Below are positions 1-8,919 of a stretch of 64,000 bases of DNA, one piece after another (position 1 is the stretch's first letter; each line of letters starts with the position of its first letter). Below the pieces are notes generated by a model. That model was not told where the DNA came from, did no database searches, and saw only the letters and a list, made by a program, of their open reading frames with translations. A program made the translations under genes and the position numbers. The stretch spans positions 1,054,001 through 1,118,000 of the forward strand of contig CAVPZS010000008.1 in NCBI GenBank assembly GCA_963710275.1. Reading direction: 5' to 3'. Source of the DNA: Rhodoblastus sp963710275. Lineage in GTDB: Bacteria; Pseudomonadota; Alphaproteobacteria; Rhizobiales; Beijerinckiaceae.

Positions 1-1
1 G

Positions 2-427
2 CCGCCGCTCGACATGCAGGAAAAATGGTTCGCTGCGCATACCGCCTATTCCATGGCGAAATTCGGCATGAGCATGGCGGTGCTGGGCCTCGCCGGCGAA
101 TTACGCCGCGCCGGAATTGCGGTCAACGCGCTGTGGCCGAGGACGACCATCGCCACCGCCGCCGTCAACAACCTGCTTGGAGGCGAGACGCTGATGCGCG
201 CCTCGCGCAAGCCCGAAATCATGGGCGACGCCGCGCATGCCATTTTCATCTCGCCGAGCAGCGAACTCACCGGGCGTTTCCTGATCGACGACGTTTTCCT
301 GAGCGAGAACGGCGTGACGGATTTCGACTCCTATCGCGTCGACCCCATCTGCGCTTTGGCCCCGGATTTCTTCGTGCCCAACGATACGCCTGTCCCCGCC
401 GGGGTTTCGCTCAAGGCGCTGGCTTGA
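2..427 (+). CDS. SDR family oxidoreductase, C-terminal part (cut by window edge)
   Basis: The frame is open from the window edge, so the N-terminal NAD(P)-binding half is missing and 141 residues are visible. The catalytic YxxxK pair of short-chain dehydrogenases is present (YSMAK, visible residues 16-20), followed by the helix and the 'GIAVNALWPRT' stretch typical after the active site. The remainder (GDAAHAIFISPSSELTGRFLIDD) resembles the hydroxysteroid dehydrogenase-like 2 (HSDL2) branch. Family knowledge implies NAD(P)-dependent reduction or oxidation of a carbonyl/alcohol; the substrate cannot be told. No operon partner is evident, since the next gene starts about 90 bases downstream. 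Confidence 0.85.
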   Translation, partial: PPLDMQEKWFAAHTAYSMAKFGMSMAVLGLAGELRRAGIAVNALWPRTTIATAAVNNLLGGETLMRASRKPEIMGDAAHAIFISPSSELTGRFLIDDVFLSENGVTDFDSYRVDPICALAPDFFVPNDTPVPAGVSLKALA

Positions 428-519
428 GCAGGAGGCTCGACTTTTCTGGCCGGCCGGACTTAAACTCCAGACCACACGCGCCAGACCTGTTTGCGCGTCC
501 TCGCTTACGGGAAACGGCC

Positions 520-912
520 ATGAAGATCGGCGTCGCCACCAAGAATTTCGAGTCGGTCGCGGGCCATGCCGGCAAAGCGCAGAACTGGCTGATCTACGAT
601 CTTGCCCAGATAAAGCAGGGCGACCCGCTGCCGCAGCCTTCCTGCGTGAAATTGGCGAAGGAGCAATTGTTCCATCACTTCCAGGACGATGGCGAGCATC
701 CGCTGGATGGCCTGGAGATCGTGATCGCGGGCAGCGCCGGCGACGGCTTCATCCGCCACATGAAGAAGCGCGGCGCCGAAGTGGTGCTTACTGGCGAAAC
801 CGACCCAGCGGTGGCGCTGGCGCGCATTATCGGCGGCGAAGCGCAGCCCGACCAGCGTTTCGACATCACAACAAGCCTGTGCAAATTGCGCGATCTGTTT
901 TCACGGCATTGA
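520..912 (+). CDS. NifX/NifB-like iron-molybdenum cofactor-binding domain protein
   Basis: A 130-residue protein starting MKIGVATKNF. The alternation 'IGVATKNFESVAGHAGKAQNWLIYDL' and the later 'DGLEIVIAGSAGDGFIRHMKKRGAEVVLTGETDPAVALARII' match the dinitrogenase iron-molybdenum cofactor biosynthesis domain, an RNase H-like fold found in NifX, NifY and the NifB C-terminus. Such single-domain proteins bind metal clusters or act as accessory factors. There are no nif genes in this window, so a nitrogenase role is not supported by context. The ATG was chosen because the domain begins immediately there; the same frame stays open upstream but has no domain-like sequence. Confidence 0.75.
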   Translation: MKIGVATKNFESVAGHAGKAQNWLIYDLAQIKQGDPLPQPSCVKLAKEQLFHHFQDDGEHPLDGLEIVIAGSAGDGFIRHMKKRGAEVVLTGETDPAVALARIIGGEAQPDQRFDITTSLCKLRDLFSRH

Positions 913-1049
913 AAAAACGGCTTTGCGCGGGCGACGACTTCCAGATGCGCAGATGCGGAACATGGAGAATTTAGGCATTACCCCCGTTTGACGCCCGCAC
1001 ACCGCGCCGCTAACACGGTGCTCGGGCGAAATCAGCGGATTTTTGGGCG

Positions 1050-2015
1050 ATGGCTGTTTACACGGATGTCACGGACGAGGCCCTGTTCGCCTTTCTGGAG
1101 CCCTACGGCCTCGGCGCCGTCCTGTCCTTCAAGGGCATTGCAGAAGGCGTCGAAAACTCGAATTTCCTGCTTCATTGCGAGTGCGGCTACTACATCCTCA
1201 CTCTCTACGAGAAGCGCGTCGATCCGGCCGACCTGCCATTTTTCATTGGTTTGATGGAGCATCTCGCGGCGAAAGGCCTGTCCTGCCCCCTGCCCGTCAA
1301 GACCCGCGACGGCCAGGCGCTCGGCGTCCTCGCTGGACGTCCGGCCGCCGTCATCACCTTTCTCGATGGCGTCTCCGTCCGCAAACCGACGGCAAATCAT
1401 TGTTTCGAAACGGGCAAGGCCCTGGCGCAGTTGCATCTCGCAGGCCAGGGCTTTCCTCTGTCGCGCGGCAACGCCCTGGCGCTCGAAGGTTGGCCGCCGC
1501 TGTTCCAGGCGTCGCGGGCGCGGGCGGACGAGGTCTCTCCCGGCCTCGCCAATGAAATCGCCGGGGAACTCGACGCCCTGCAGCGCCAATGGCCTTGCGA
1601 CCTGCCGCAGGGCGTGGTCCACGCCGATCTGTTCCCCGACAATGTGTTCTTCATCGGGGAAAAGCTGTCGGGCGTGATCGACTTTTATTTCGCCTGCAAC
1701 GACGCCCTGGCCTATGACCTCGCCATCTGCCTCAACGCCTGGTGTTTTGAAGCAGACGGCGCCTTCAACGCCACCAAGGGACGCGCCATGCTGCAAGGCT
1801 ACCAAAGCCTGCGCAAGCTGAACGCCGAAGAGCGCCTGGCGCTTCCGACGCTGGCGCGCGGCGCGGCCATGCGCTTCTTGCTGACCCGGCTCTACGACTG
1901 GCTGAACGTGCCGCCGGGCGCGTTGGTCAAGCCCAAGAACCCTCTGGAATATCTGGACAAGCTACGTTTTCACCAGACCATCGACCGCGCAGGCGAATAT
2001 GGGCTGGACGAATGA
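1050..2015 (+). CDS. thrB: Homoserine kinase, ThrB type II (aminoglycoside phosphotransferase fold)
   Basis: Catalyses ATP-dependent phosphorylation of L-homoserine, the committed step to threonine, in the cytoplasm. The 321-residue length fits the proteobacterial APH-fold ThrB (about 315-325), not the GHMP-type enzyme. The Brenner-type catalytic motif HADLFPDN is at residues 191-198, with the metal-binding Asp (VIDFYFAC) at 211. The N-terminal segment (GIAEGVENSNFLL, near 29-41) is the conserved nucleotide-loop region. The gene overlaps rnhA by 4 bases (ATGA), so the two are probably translationally coupled, a thrB-rnhA order common in Hyphomicrobiales. Confidence 0.93.
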   Translation: MAVYTDVTDEALFAFLEPYGLGAVLSFKGIAEGVENSNFLLHCECGYYILTLYEKRVDPADLPFFIGLMEHLAAKGLSCPLPVKTRDGQALGVLAGRPAAVITFLDGVSVRKPTANHCFETGKALAQLHLAGQGFPLSRGNALALEGWPPLFQASRARADEVSPGLANEIAGELDALQRQWPCDLPQGVVHADLFPDNVFFIGEKLSGVIDFYFACNDALAYDLAICLNAWCFEADGAFNATKGRAMLQGYQSLRKLNAEERLALPTLARGAAMRFLLTRLYDWLNVPPGALVKPKNPLEYLDKLRFHQTIDRAGEYGLDE

Positions 2016-2467
2016 CGCAGCGGGTCAAAATCTGGACCGACGGCGCCTGTTCGGGCAATCCCGGCCCCGGCGGCTGGGGCGCCATCCTCACCTTCAATGG
2101 CGTTGAAAAGGAATTTTGCGGCGGCGAGGTTTTGACCACCAACAACCGCATGGAGCTGATGGGCGCCATATCCGCGCTCGAGGCGCTCACCCGGCCCTGC
2201 GCTGTCGACCTCCACACCGATTCCCAATATGTGCGCCAGGGCGTGACCGGCTGGCTGCACAATTGGAAGCGCAACGGCTGGCGCACCGCCGACAAGAAGC
2301 CGGTGAAGAACGACGACCTGTGGAAAAGGCTCGACGAGGCGACGCAGCGCCATGCCATCGAATGGTTCTGGGTCAAGGGCCACGCCGGCGACGAGATGAA
2401 CGAACGCGCCGACGTCCTGGCCCGCGCCGGCATGGCGCCCTACCAAAACAGAAAGTCCCGTTCCTGA
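2012..2467 (+). CDS. rnhA: Ribonuclease HI
   Basis: Cleaves the RNA strand of RNA-DNA hybrids (R-loops, primers). The 151-residue protein has the complete DEDD active site at the canonical spacing: D10 in WTDGACSGNPG, E48 in NNRMELMGA, D70 in LHTDSQYV and D134 in NERADVLAR, plus the flexible-loop His124 (VKGHAGD). The basic handle region (NWKRNGWRTADKKPVKN) typical of bacterial type 1 enzymes is present around residues 84-100. Its start overlaps the thrB stop by 4 bases. Confidence 0.95.
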   Translation: MTQRVKIWTDGACSGNPGPGGWGAILTFNGVEKEFCGGEVLTTNNRMELMGAISALEALTRPCAVDLHTDSQYVRQGVTGWLHNWKRNGWRTADKKPVKNDDLWKRLDEATQRHAIEWFWVKGHAGDEMNERADVLARAGMAPYQNRKSRS

Positions 2468-2606
2468 GCGAACTTGCCTCGCGCCCGCGTCCTTTGCTAT
2501 GAACTTGCCGAGGCCCGCACGAAAGCGTCGCGAAACCCGGTTTTTCGCCTCAATTACCGCCTATGCAAATTTTCGGGCCTGCGGGCGTAACCAAAGCGGA
2601 TGTGAC

Positions 2607-3059
2607 ATGGCCAGGCCAATGATTGCCCCGATGCGTTTTTTCCTTCTTCTCGCCGGCTTTCTGGTCGTGCTGGCCGCGACGTCGAGCGGCGCGCGGGCGC
2701 AAAGCTGCAACGAGGATCTGTCGGCCATCGGCAAGAAGCGCAACGCCGAAATCGAGGCGCTGAACGTCATCACCAAATCGCATGGCGGCAAGCTCGATCC
2801 CATCGCTGCCTGCCCGCATCTGCGCAACATGAAGGCGATTGAAGCGCAGATGATCGCCTATCTCGTCAAGAACAAGGAATGGTGCAATATTCCTGACGAA
2901 TTCATCAATAATTTCAAGAACAATACGGGAAAGACCGCCAATATGGCTGGGCAGGCCTGCGCGATGGCCGTCAAGATGAAGAAAATGCAGGAAAATGGCG
3001 GCATGGCCGGCGGCCAGCCCCTCGCGCCCCCGCCCAAACTGCCCGCAGGACCGCTCTGA
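2607..3059 (+). CDS. Small secreted protein of unknown function
   Basis: About 150 residues. The start at MARPMIAPMRFF puts a standard signal peptide (hydrophobic LLLAGFLVVLAATSSGARA, cleavage near ARA-Q) at the N-terminus; an upstream ATG in frame would add 36 residues ahead of the signal sequence and is disfavoured. The mature part has four cysteines (QSCNED, AACPH, EWCNI, QACAM), suggesting two disulfides, and a Gly/Pro-rich tail. It is periplasmic by inference. I do not recognise the family beyond similar short secreted proteins of Hyphomicrobiales. It ends 3 bases before ubiA. Confidence 0.65.
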   Translation: MARPMIAPMRFFLLLAGFLVVLAATSSGARAQSCNEDLSAIGKKRNAEIEALNVITKSHGGKLDPIAACPHLRNMKAIEAQMIAYLVKNKEWCNIPDEFINNFKNNTGKTANMAGQACAMAVKMKKMQENGGMAGGQPLAPPPKLPAGPL

Positions 3060-3062
3060 TCC

Positions 3063-4013
3063 ATGTCCGCGCCGGCGCAACAGGCGGCGACCAAAGTCCT
3101 GCCTGACGCCAAGGGGTCGCGCCTGTGGCGTCTCTTGCCGGAAAGCTTCCTGCCCTTCGTGCAATTGGCGCGGCTCGACCGTCCGATCGGCTGGCAACTG
3201 CTGCTCGCCCCTTGCCTGTCCTCCTGCTGCCTCGCTACCATTTATCGACTGGAAAATCCCGACTATCTGCGCCTGATGCTGTTCTGCGTCGGCGCCGTCG
3301 CCATGCGCGGCGCGGGCTCGACCTTCAACGACCTGATCGACCGCAAGATTGACGCGCGCGTCGAGCGCACGCGCGGGCGCCCGTTGCCTTCGGGCCGCGT
3401 CAGCCCGGGCGCGGCGGTGGTTTTCATGCTGGCGCAGGCTTTGATCGGCCTCGCCGTGCTGATGTCCCTCAATCGCTTCGCCATCGGGCTGGGGCTGGTT
3501 TCGCTGGCTTTGGTGGCGATCTATCCTTTCATGAAGCGCTTTACCTCCTGGCCCCAGGCCATACTCGGCCTCGCCTTTTCCTGGGGGGCGCTGATGGGCT
3601 GGGCGTCGATATCAGGCAATCTCGGCGCGCCGGCCGTCTGGTTCTATGCGTCCTGCTTTTTCTGGACGATCGGTTATGACACCATCTATGCCCTCCAGGA
3701 CCGCAAGGACGACGTCGCCGCCGGCGTCAAGTCGACGGCGCTGCTGTTCGGCGACCATGTGGTTTTCGCGGTGGCCCTGCTTTATCTCGCGACGGTGGTC
3801 TGCGCCGAAATCGCCTTGATCGGCGTCGGCGCCGGCTTCCTGGCGCAGATCGGTCTGGCGGTCTTCGGCTGGAGGCTGGCCTGGCAGATCCGGAAGCTCG
3901 AAGGAGCGGACGAAGCCATGGCGCTTGAACTGTTCCGCTCCAACGGCGCCGCGGGCTTCCTGCTCTTCGCAGGACTGCTCACGGAAAACATGCTGTTCTA
4001 CCTGGTGCGCTAG
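3063..4013 (+). CDS. ubiA: 4-hydroxybenzoate polyprenyltransferase
   Basis: Integral membrane prenyltransferase that attaches the polyprenyl tail to 4-hydroxybenzoate in ubiquinone synthesis. Of the two Asp-rich motifs of the UbiA superfamily, the first is at residues 89-97 (NDLIDRKID) and the second near 206-217 (DTIYALQDRKDD). Several hydrophobic helices follow. Length 316 residues, normal for the family (290-320) with a short extra cytosolic N-terminus. It is convergent with the DUF6101 gene, whose stop lies 6 bases beyond. Confidence 0.93.
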   Translation: MSAPAQQAATKVLPDAKGSRLWRLLPESFLPFVQLARLDRPIGWQLLLAPCLSSCCLATIYRLENPDYLRLMLFCVGAVAMRGAGSTFNDLIDRKIDARVERTRGRPLPSGRVSPGAAVVFMLAQALIGLAVLMSLNRFAIGLGLVSLALVAIYPFMKRFTSWPQAILGLAFSWGALMGWASISGNLGAPAVWFYASCFFWTIGYDTIYALQDRKDDVAAGVKSTALLFGDHVVFAVALLYLATVVCAEIALIGVGAGFLAQIGLAVFGWRLAWQIRKLEGADEAMALELFRSNGAAGFLLFAGLLTENMLFYLVR

Positions 4014-4019
4014 GACAGC

Positions 4020-4544
4020 TTACTCGTAGCAGATGATCTCGCGCTCATGGCGGTAGACGACCTGGACGCGGCCCTTTGCGCCCGCGGTGCGCTTCGCGGA
4101 AATGGCCGAGCGCCGCCCCTTCATCGGCCAACCGCGCTTGCGCGGCTGCACGGCGCCCAGATCCAGCGCGCCGAGGCGGAGATCGACGGCGATGACGCCG
4201 CCGCCGGGTCCGAAGGCGATGCGCGGCAGTTGAAAAAACTCGGCCCAAGCCCGCCATTCCCCGCCGATCTCGCGCTCGTGGACCGATTCCGCCAGGGTCA
4301 CGCGCAGGTCGGGATCGGCATGGTCGAGAACGACGCGATAAAACGCGCCGCGGTCGTTTTCCAGCAGCGCCAAGGACACGCCGCGAAAAGACTTGACCGG
4401 CAAAGCCAGCCTCATCGCGACGCCGCCTACCCGACGGTCTATCGCGATCGCGTCTGCGGCGATCGAAATCTGCCTTTGACCGCCATCGGCGCGTGGATCG
4501 TCGGCGACGAGTTGGGCGAGATTATTGATGGAAGGCATGAACAT
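4020..4544 (-). CDS. DUF6101 family protein
   Basis: A 174-residue protein. The basic C-terminus (PRKRGWPMKGRRSAISAKRTAGAKGRVQVVYRHEREIICYE) and the core 'RRVGGVAMRLALPVKSFRGVSLAL' match a conserved alphaproteobacterial family of unknown function (DUF6101). The ATG at 4544 was chosen over an in-frame GTG four codons upstream because a GGAG sits six bases before it. No signal peptide or membrane segment is visible, so a cytoplasmic location is inferred. Function unknown. The 264 bases up to the next gene hold its promoter region but no recognisable element. Confidence 0.7.
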   Translation of the reverse strand: MFMPSINNLAQLVADDPRADGGQRQISIAADAIAIDRRVGGVAMRLALPVKSFRGVSLALLENDRGAFYRVVLDHADPDLRVTLAESVHEREIGGEWRAWAEFFQLPRIAFGPGGGVIAVDLRLGALDLGAVQPRKRGWPMKGRRSAISAKRTAGAKGRVQVVYRHEREIICYE

Positions 4545-4808
4545 GAAACGCTCCACGCGGAAATTTCCGCTCGTGGGGCAAAGCTGGCCTCAAAAGACGT
4601 CGGTTCGGAAAAAAAAATAGGCGGCATTTTAGCTAAAAGGAAACGGTGGCGGCCTTGGCGAACGAAGCGACGACAAGATTGGTCGAATTGTCGGCATTTC
4701 CACAGGATTTGCTTAAAATCTGCGCCTGACGCGCGCGTGAACAGGCTTGCGCCGCCCGTAGCCGGCGTCTAAATCGGAAAACATGCTTCACTGAAGAAGG
4801 CCGCGCTT

Positions 4809-5606
4809 TTGCTCAACTCGTCCGCCTATGCCGCGATCCTGCCTCCCATCGAGGCGATTGTCCGCGAGGCTGGCGAGATGGCGCTCGAATTTTTTCGCCA
4901 CGGCGCCCCGACGCATGCCGAAGTCACACACAAGCATGGCGGCTCGCCGGTCACCGAAGCCGATCTGCGCGTCGACCATTTTCTCCACGAGCGCCTCGCG
5001 CCTCTCGCGCCCGAACTCGGATGGCTGTCGGAGGAAACCGCCGATTCGCCCGAACGCCTTTCCCGCGACGCGCTTTTCGTCGTCGACCCGATCGACGGCA
5101 CCCGCGGTTTCGCCGCCGGCGACCCGTGTTTCGCCATATGCGTCGCCCTGGTGGCCCATGGGCGGCCGGTCTATGGCATCGTCCATGCGCCGGCGCTCGG
5201 GGAGACCTTTGTCGCACGGCGCGGCTTCGGAGCGATGCTCAATGGCGCGCCCATCGCCGTCTCGAAGCGCTCAAGCCTTGTTGGCGCCTCTCTGGCGGCG
5301 CCGGAAAGCTTCGACAGGCTGCTGCGCAAGTCCGGCGTCGGCTGCGTCCGGCGCCCGCGCCTGCCGTCGCTGGCGATGCGGATCGTGCGCGTCGCAACCG
5401 GCGAATGCGACGTGGCCCTGGCGCGCGAAAATTCCTACGATTGGGATATTGCCGCCGCCGACCTGATCCTGCATGAAGCGGGCGGCGTCCTGACCGATTG
5501 GCAGGGACGCGCGCCGTCCTACAATCGCGCGACGCCGCGACATCCCGCCCTGGCGGCGGGACCGGCCGGCCTGCAGGCCCAATTGATCGAAGCCACCCGC
5601 GTCTGA
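4809..5606 (+). CDS. cysQ: Inositol-monophosphatase family phosphatase, CysQ-like (3'(2'),5'-bisphosphate nucleotidase)
   Basis: Mg-dependent phosphatase of the IMPase superfamily, 265 residues. The motifs are in order: GSPVTEAD (45-52), WLSEE (72-76), the metal-binding DPIDGTRGF (93-101), and SYDWDIAAADLILHEAGG near the C-terminus. CysQ homologues remove the 3'-phosphate of PAP(S); the choice of CysQ over other IMPase members rests on its position before DUF4170-waaA-lpxK, the usual order in Hyphomicrobiales. The start is a TTG, preceded by an AAGAAGG about ten bases upstream; the nearest upstream ATG is quickly closed by a stop. Confidence 0.82.
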   Translation: MLNSSAYAAILPPIEAIVREAGEMALEFFRHGAPTHAEVTHKHGGSPVTEADLRVDHFLHERLAPLAPELGWLSEETADSPERLSRDALFVVDPIDGTRGFAAGDPCFAICVALVAHGRPVYGIVHAPALGETFVARRGFGAMLNGAPIAVSKRSSLVGASLAAPESFDRLLRKSGVGCVRRPRLPSLAMRIVRVATGECDVALARENSYDWDIAAADLILHEAGGVLTDWQGRAPSYNRATPRHPALAAGPAGLQAQLIEATRV

Positions 5607-5634
5607 TCCGGCGCAACCTGGAATGGAGATGAGC

Positions 5635-5871
5635 ATGAGCCACGAAGTCGAGCCCAAACAACTGCTGCACCTGGTCTTTGGCGGCGAATTGCAAAATCTT
5701 GCCACAACCGATTTCAAGGACATCTCGAAGCTCGACCTGGTCGGCATGTATCCCGACTACAAGTCGGCCCATGCGGTCTGGAAAGCCAAGGCCCAATCGA
5801 CCGTGGACAATGCGCAGATGCGCTATTTCATCGTCCATCTCCATCGCGTGATGGACCCATCCGACGATTGA
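5635..5871 (+). CDS. DUF4170 family protein
   Basis: About 78 residues. The core 'LHLVFGGELQNLATTDFKDISKLDLVGMYPDYKSAHAVWKAKAQSTVDNAQMRYFIVHLHRVMDP' matches DUF4170, a short alphaproteobacterial family of unknown function. Of three closely spaced in-frame ATGs, the one at 5635 has the best-placed GGAG (six bases upstream). It lies between the cysQ-like gene and waaA, the position this family usually holds, which hints at a link with lipid A/Kdo assembly; that is inference only. Confidence 0.8.
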   Translation: MSHEVEPKQLLHLVFGGELQNLATTDFKDISKLDLVGMYPDYKSAHAVWKAKAQSTVDNAQMRYFIVHLHRVMDPSDD

Positions 5872-6143
5872 TCGCTGGAAAAGCCGCGCAACTCGCGCCG
5901 CGTCCGAGTGATCTGGCGTTTTGAGGCGCGCGGCGCTACTAATCCGGGCGCTGCTGCGCTATCACACGCGTATTGCAGGATGTAAAAAGGCCGACCGCCG
6001 CGTTTTTTCATTTGGATTCCGTAGATTGGCAAAAAAAAGCGTTCATTTCGCTTGAGCTTTGCCTTATGTGGTTTCCCGATGGCGGCCGCTAGCGGTTTTA
6101 GTGCGTTTCGTGCGGGGGCGCGACGAATGAGACAGTGTCACCC

Positions 6144-7430
6144 ATGAGGACCGCGCTTTTTTTGCCTGTTTATCGCGCCTTGGCCTCAGGGCTTGCGCCT
6201 TTCGCCGGCATTTTCCTATGGCGACGCGCCAGCCGGGGCAAGGAAGAGGCCGCCAGGCTCGGCGAGCGGCGCGGGATCGCCAGCTTGCCCCGCCCGGACG
6301 GCCGGCTGGCCTGGCTGCACGGCGCGAGCGTCGGCGAAGGCCTGGCCCTGCTGCCCCTGGTGGAAAGGCTGATCGCCAAAGGGTTTCATGTCCTTGTCAC
6401 CAGCGGCACCGTGACCTCGGCGCGCATTCTCGCGCAAAGACTGCCTTCCGGCGCCAGCCATCAATATGTGCCGCTGGACGCCCCGCGCTTCGTCGAACGA
6501 TTTCTCGACCACTGGCGGCCGGACTTGTTCCTGCTGGCGGAATCGGAAATCTGGCCCAACACCATTTGCGCCGTCCACGCGCGGCGCATTCCCATTACCC
6601 TCGTCAACGCCCGCCTGTCGCCGCGGTCCTTCGCCCGGTGGCGGCGTATTCCCGGCTTCATTTCCGCGCTTCTCAGCCGCATCGACCTCTGCCTGGCGCA
6701 AAGCCAGGACGATGCGGCGCGCCTGCTGCAACTAGGCGCGCCGCGCGTCCAGGCGGTCGGCAACCTCAAATATGACGTGGACGCGCCGCCGAGCGACCCA
6801 GCCAGGCTGGAGGCCCTCGCCTCCCAGATCGGTCCCCGCCAGATCTGGATCGCCGCCTCGACGCACGCCGGAGAAGAAGCCCTGGCGCTCAGGGTCCACA
6901 AGCTGCTGTCGCGGCAATTTCCCAGCCTCCTGACCATCCTTGCCCCGCGTCATTCGGAACGCGGCGCGGACATCGCCGCCATGACCCGTGCGAACGGTCT
7001 GCGCGCGGCGCGACGCTCGCTGGGCGAGCCGATCGACCGCGGCGTGCAAGTCTATATCGGCGACACCATGGGGGAACTGGGCCTGTTCTACCGCCTGTCC
7101 AGCGTGATTTTCGTCGGCAAGTCGCTGGCCGGCCAGGGCGGCCAGAATCCGATCGAGCCGGCGAAACTGGGGTCAGCCATCCTGCACGGGCCGAATGTCG
7201 ACAATTTCATCGACGTCTATGCGGCGCTCGACGAAAAAGGCGGCGCGATCAAGGTCGATGACGAGGCCAGCCTCGCCAGGGCTCTGGCGTCGCTGTTCAC
7301 CGACCCGGCCCTGCTGCGCCGCACGGCGGAAGCGTCGCGGGAAACCGTCGGCGAACTTGGCGGCGCCTCCGATAAAATTATGCAGGCGCTCGAACATTAT
7401 ATCGCCCACATGATTGTATCTGAGCAGTAG
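6144..7430 (+). CDS. waaA: 3-deoxy-D-manno-octulosonic acid transferase (Kdo transferase)
   Basis: GT30 membrane-associated transferase that adds Kdo from CMP-Kdo to lipid IVA, the first step of the LPS inner core. About 428 residues. Visible family signatures: an N-terminal hydrophobic anchor (LFLPVYRALASGLAPFAGIFLW), the conserved LGERRG with the putative base Glu, LHGASVGEG, the SGTVTSA loop, and the C-terminal GKSLAGQGGQNPIEPA stretch. The ATG at 6144 is preferred to an in-frame GTG three codons earlier. lpxK follows about 70 bases downstream, so both act on the same lipid A precursor. Confidence 0.93.
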   Translation: MRTALFLPVYRALASGLAPFAGIFLWRRASRGKEEAARLGERRGIASLPRPDGRLAWLHGASVGEGLALLPLVERLIAKGFHVLVTSGTVTSARILAQRLPSGASHQYVPLDAPRFVERFLDHWRPDLFLLAESEIWPNTICAVHARRIPITLVNARLSPRSFARWRRIPGFISALLSRIDLCLAQSQDDAARLLQLGAPRVQAVGNLKYDVDAPPSDPARLEALASQIGPRQIWIAASTHAGEEALALRVHKLLSRQFPSLLTILAPRHSERGADIAAMTRANGLRAARRSLGEPIDRGVQVYIGDTMGELGLFYRLSSVIFVGKSLAGQGGQNPIEPAKLGSAILHGPNVDNFIDVYAALDEKGGAIKVDDEASLARALASLFTDPALLRRTAEASRETVGELGGASDKIMQALEHYIAHMIVSEQ

Positions 7431-7499
7431 GCCTTAAAAGCTTCTGGCGTTGGCCGACGGCGGGGTCTAAATTCATCTTTCATCGAGATGCGAGGAGCC

Positions 7500-8564
7500 A
7501 TGCGCGCGCCGGATTTCTGGCAATCGGCCCGGCCGGGCCTGTTCGCCCGGCTGCTGATCGCTGTTCTGACGCCTTTTTCAGCGCTCTACGGACGGGTGGT
7601 CGTGCGCCGGATGGCTCGGCCCGGGTCTCGGGTGAACGCGCCGGTAATCTGCGTCGGCAATTTCGTCGCCGGCGGGGCCGGCAAGACCCCGACCGCCCTG
7701 GCCATCGCCAAATGGCTGAAGACGGCCGGCGAGACGCCCTATTTCCTCTCCCGCGGCTACGGCGGCGCCTTGAGCGCCGACGGCGGCGCGCATCTCGTCG
7801 ACCGGCGCCGCCATTGCGCCGCCGAAGCCGGCGACGAGCCCCTGTTGCTGGCGCGCGTCGCCAACACCGTGGTCGCGCGCGACCGCCCGACCGGCGCGAT
7901 GCTGGCCCTCGCCGGCGGCGCCAGCTTGATCGTGATGGATGACGGCTTGCAGAACCCCAGCCTGCGCCGCGATTTCACGCTGGCGGTGATCGATGGCGGC
8001 GTCGGCTTCGGCAACGGTCGCCTGCTGCCTGCCGGACCGCTGCGCGCGCCCATCGACCTGCAACTGAACTTGACCACGGCTGGACTGGTGATCGGCGAGG
8101 GCGAGGCCGGCGAAAAAGCGGCGGCGCTGCTGACCGAAGCCGGCAAGCCGGTGTTCCATGGCCGGCTGGCGCCCGACGCCAACGCCGCCCTGCGCATGCT
8201 GGGCAGCAAGGTCGTGGCCTTCGCGGGCATCGGCCGGCCGCAGAAATTCTTCGATTCGCTTGAGTCCAGCGGCGCGCGGCTTGTCGCGCGCCATGCCTTC
8301 GCCGACCATCATCCCTACCGTCTGTCGGAAGTGCTGGCCCTGCAGCGGCAGGCCGCGGCGCTCGATGCGCTGCTGGTGACCACGGAAAAGGACTTGGTGA
8401 AGATCGCGACCTTCCAGGACCGCCTCTGGCGCGACCTGCCGCAACCGGAGGCTCTGCCGGTCGTCCTCGTGGTCGAGGAGGCGACGCAGCTGAAACGGCT
8501 CATTCAGGAGGCGCTGGTGACATTCCGCGCGGCCGGACATCGCTCAGGTCAGGTGGACATCTAG
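7500..8564 (+). CDS. lpxK: Tetraacyldisaccharide 4'-kinase
   Basis: Inner-membrane P-loop kinase that phosphorylates the 4'-position of the lipid A disaccharide. The Walker A region reads VAGGAGKTPTALAIAKWL, which is the LpxK signature, followed by SRGYGG and MDDGLQNPSL, also diagnostic. Length about 354 residues. Two in-frame ATGs lie close together (7488 and 7500); the second is chosen since homologues begin MRAPxFW and an AGGAG lies just upstream, although its spacing is short. A DUF2093 gene lies convergently behind it, separated by a small hairpin. Confidence 0.92.
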   Translation: MRAPDFWQSARPGLFARLLIAVLTPFSALYGRVVVRRMARPGSRVNAPVICVGNFVAGGAGKTPTALAIAKWLKTAGETPYFLSRGYGGALSADGGAHLVDRRRHCAAEAGDEPLLLARVANTVVARDRPTGAMLALAGGASLIVMDDGLQNPSLRRDFTLAVIDGGVGFGNGRLLPAGPLRAPIDLQLNLTTAGLVIGEGEAGEKAAALLTEAGKPVFHGRLAPDANAALRMLGSKVVAFAGIGRPQKFFDSLESSGARLVARHAFADHHPYRLSEVLALQRQAAALDALLVTTEKDLVKIATFQDRLWRDLPQPEALPVVLVVEEATQLKRLIQEALVTFRAAGHRSGQVDI

Positions 8565-8571
8565 CCCCCAC

Positions 8572-8587
8572 GCCCGCGAGAACGGGC
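8572..8587. terminator. Hairpin between convergent lpxK and DUF2093 genes
   Basis: GCCCG (8572-8576) pairs with CGGGC (8583-8587) around a six-base loop in the 23-base gap between the two convergent stops. There is no strong T-run on either side, so it is at best a weak bidirectional terminator. Confidence 0.35.
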
Positions 8588-8824
8588 TTAAGCCTTGGCG
8601 CCGCCAAGTTCGCCAAGCTGGCGCAGGCGGACAAGTTTCCCCTCCGGCCCCGCATAGGGTTCCTGTCGATCGACGTTCCAGTAACGCAGATCCTCGACTG
8701 GAATCTGCGCGCCCGTGGCGGCGCAGATCACATAGGCGCCCGGCTTCTTGATCTTGAAGTCGCCATCGAGATATTCGATTTCAGCCGGGCCGCCCAAGGC
8801 GGCGCGGCGATCCAGCCAATTCAT
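8588..8824 (-). CDS. DUF2093 family protein
   Basis: A 78-residue protein starting MNWLDRRAAL. The core 'AEIEYLDGDFKIKKPGAYVICAATGAQIPVEDLRYWNVDRQEPYAGPE' is the DUF2093 signature, including the C-x-T-G-x-x-IP-x-x-x-LRYW block. Function unknown; in Hyphomicrobiales it characteristically sits after lpxK, as here, but on the opposite strand. The chosen ATG is the one directly before the conserved region; the longer in-frame start lacks family sequence. Confidence 0.8.
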   Translation of the reverse strand: MNWLDRRAALGGPAEIEYLDGDFKIKKPGAYVICAATGAQIPVEDLRYWNVDRQEPYAGPEGKLVRLRQLGELGGAKA

Positions 8825-8919
8825 GCGCGTTTCCCGTCCCGCAGCTTGTCCAAATTCTTTCTCAGCATGTAACGCCAATAACGGCGCGCATCAATACCGG
8901 CCGCGGCCGCGGCGAGGCC

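Noticed and set aside
1032..1805. 257-residue open frame antisense to thrB
   Set aside because: thrB has all homoserine kinase motifs; the antisense frame is shadow translation.
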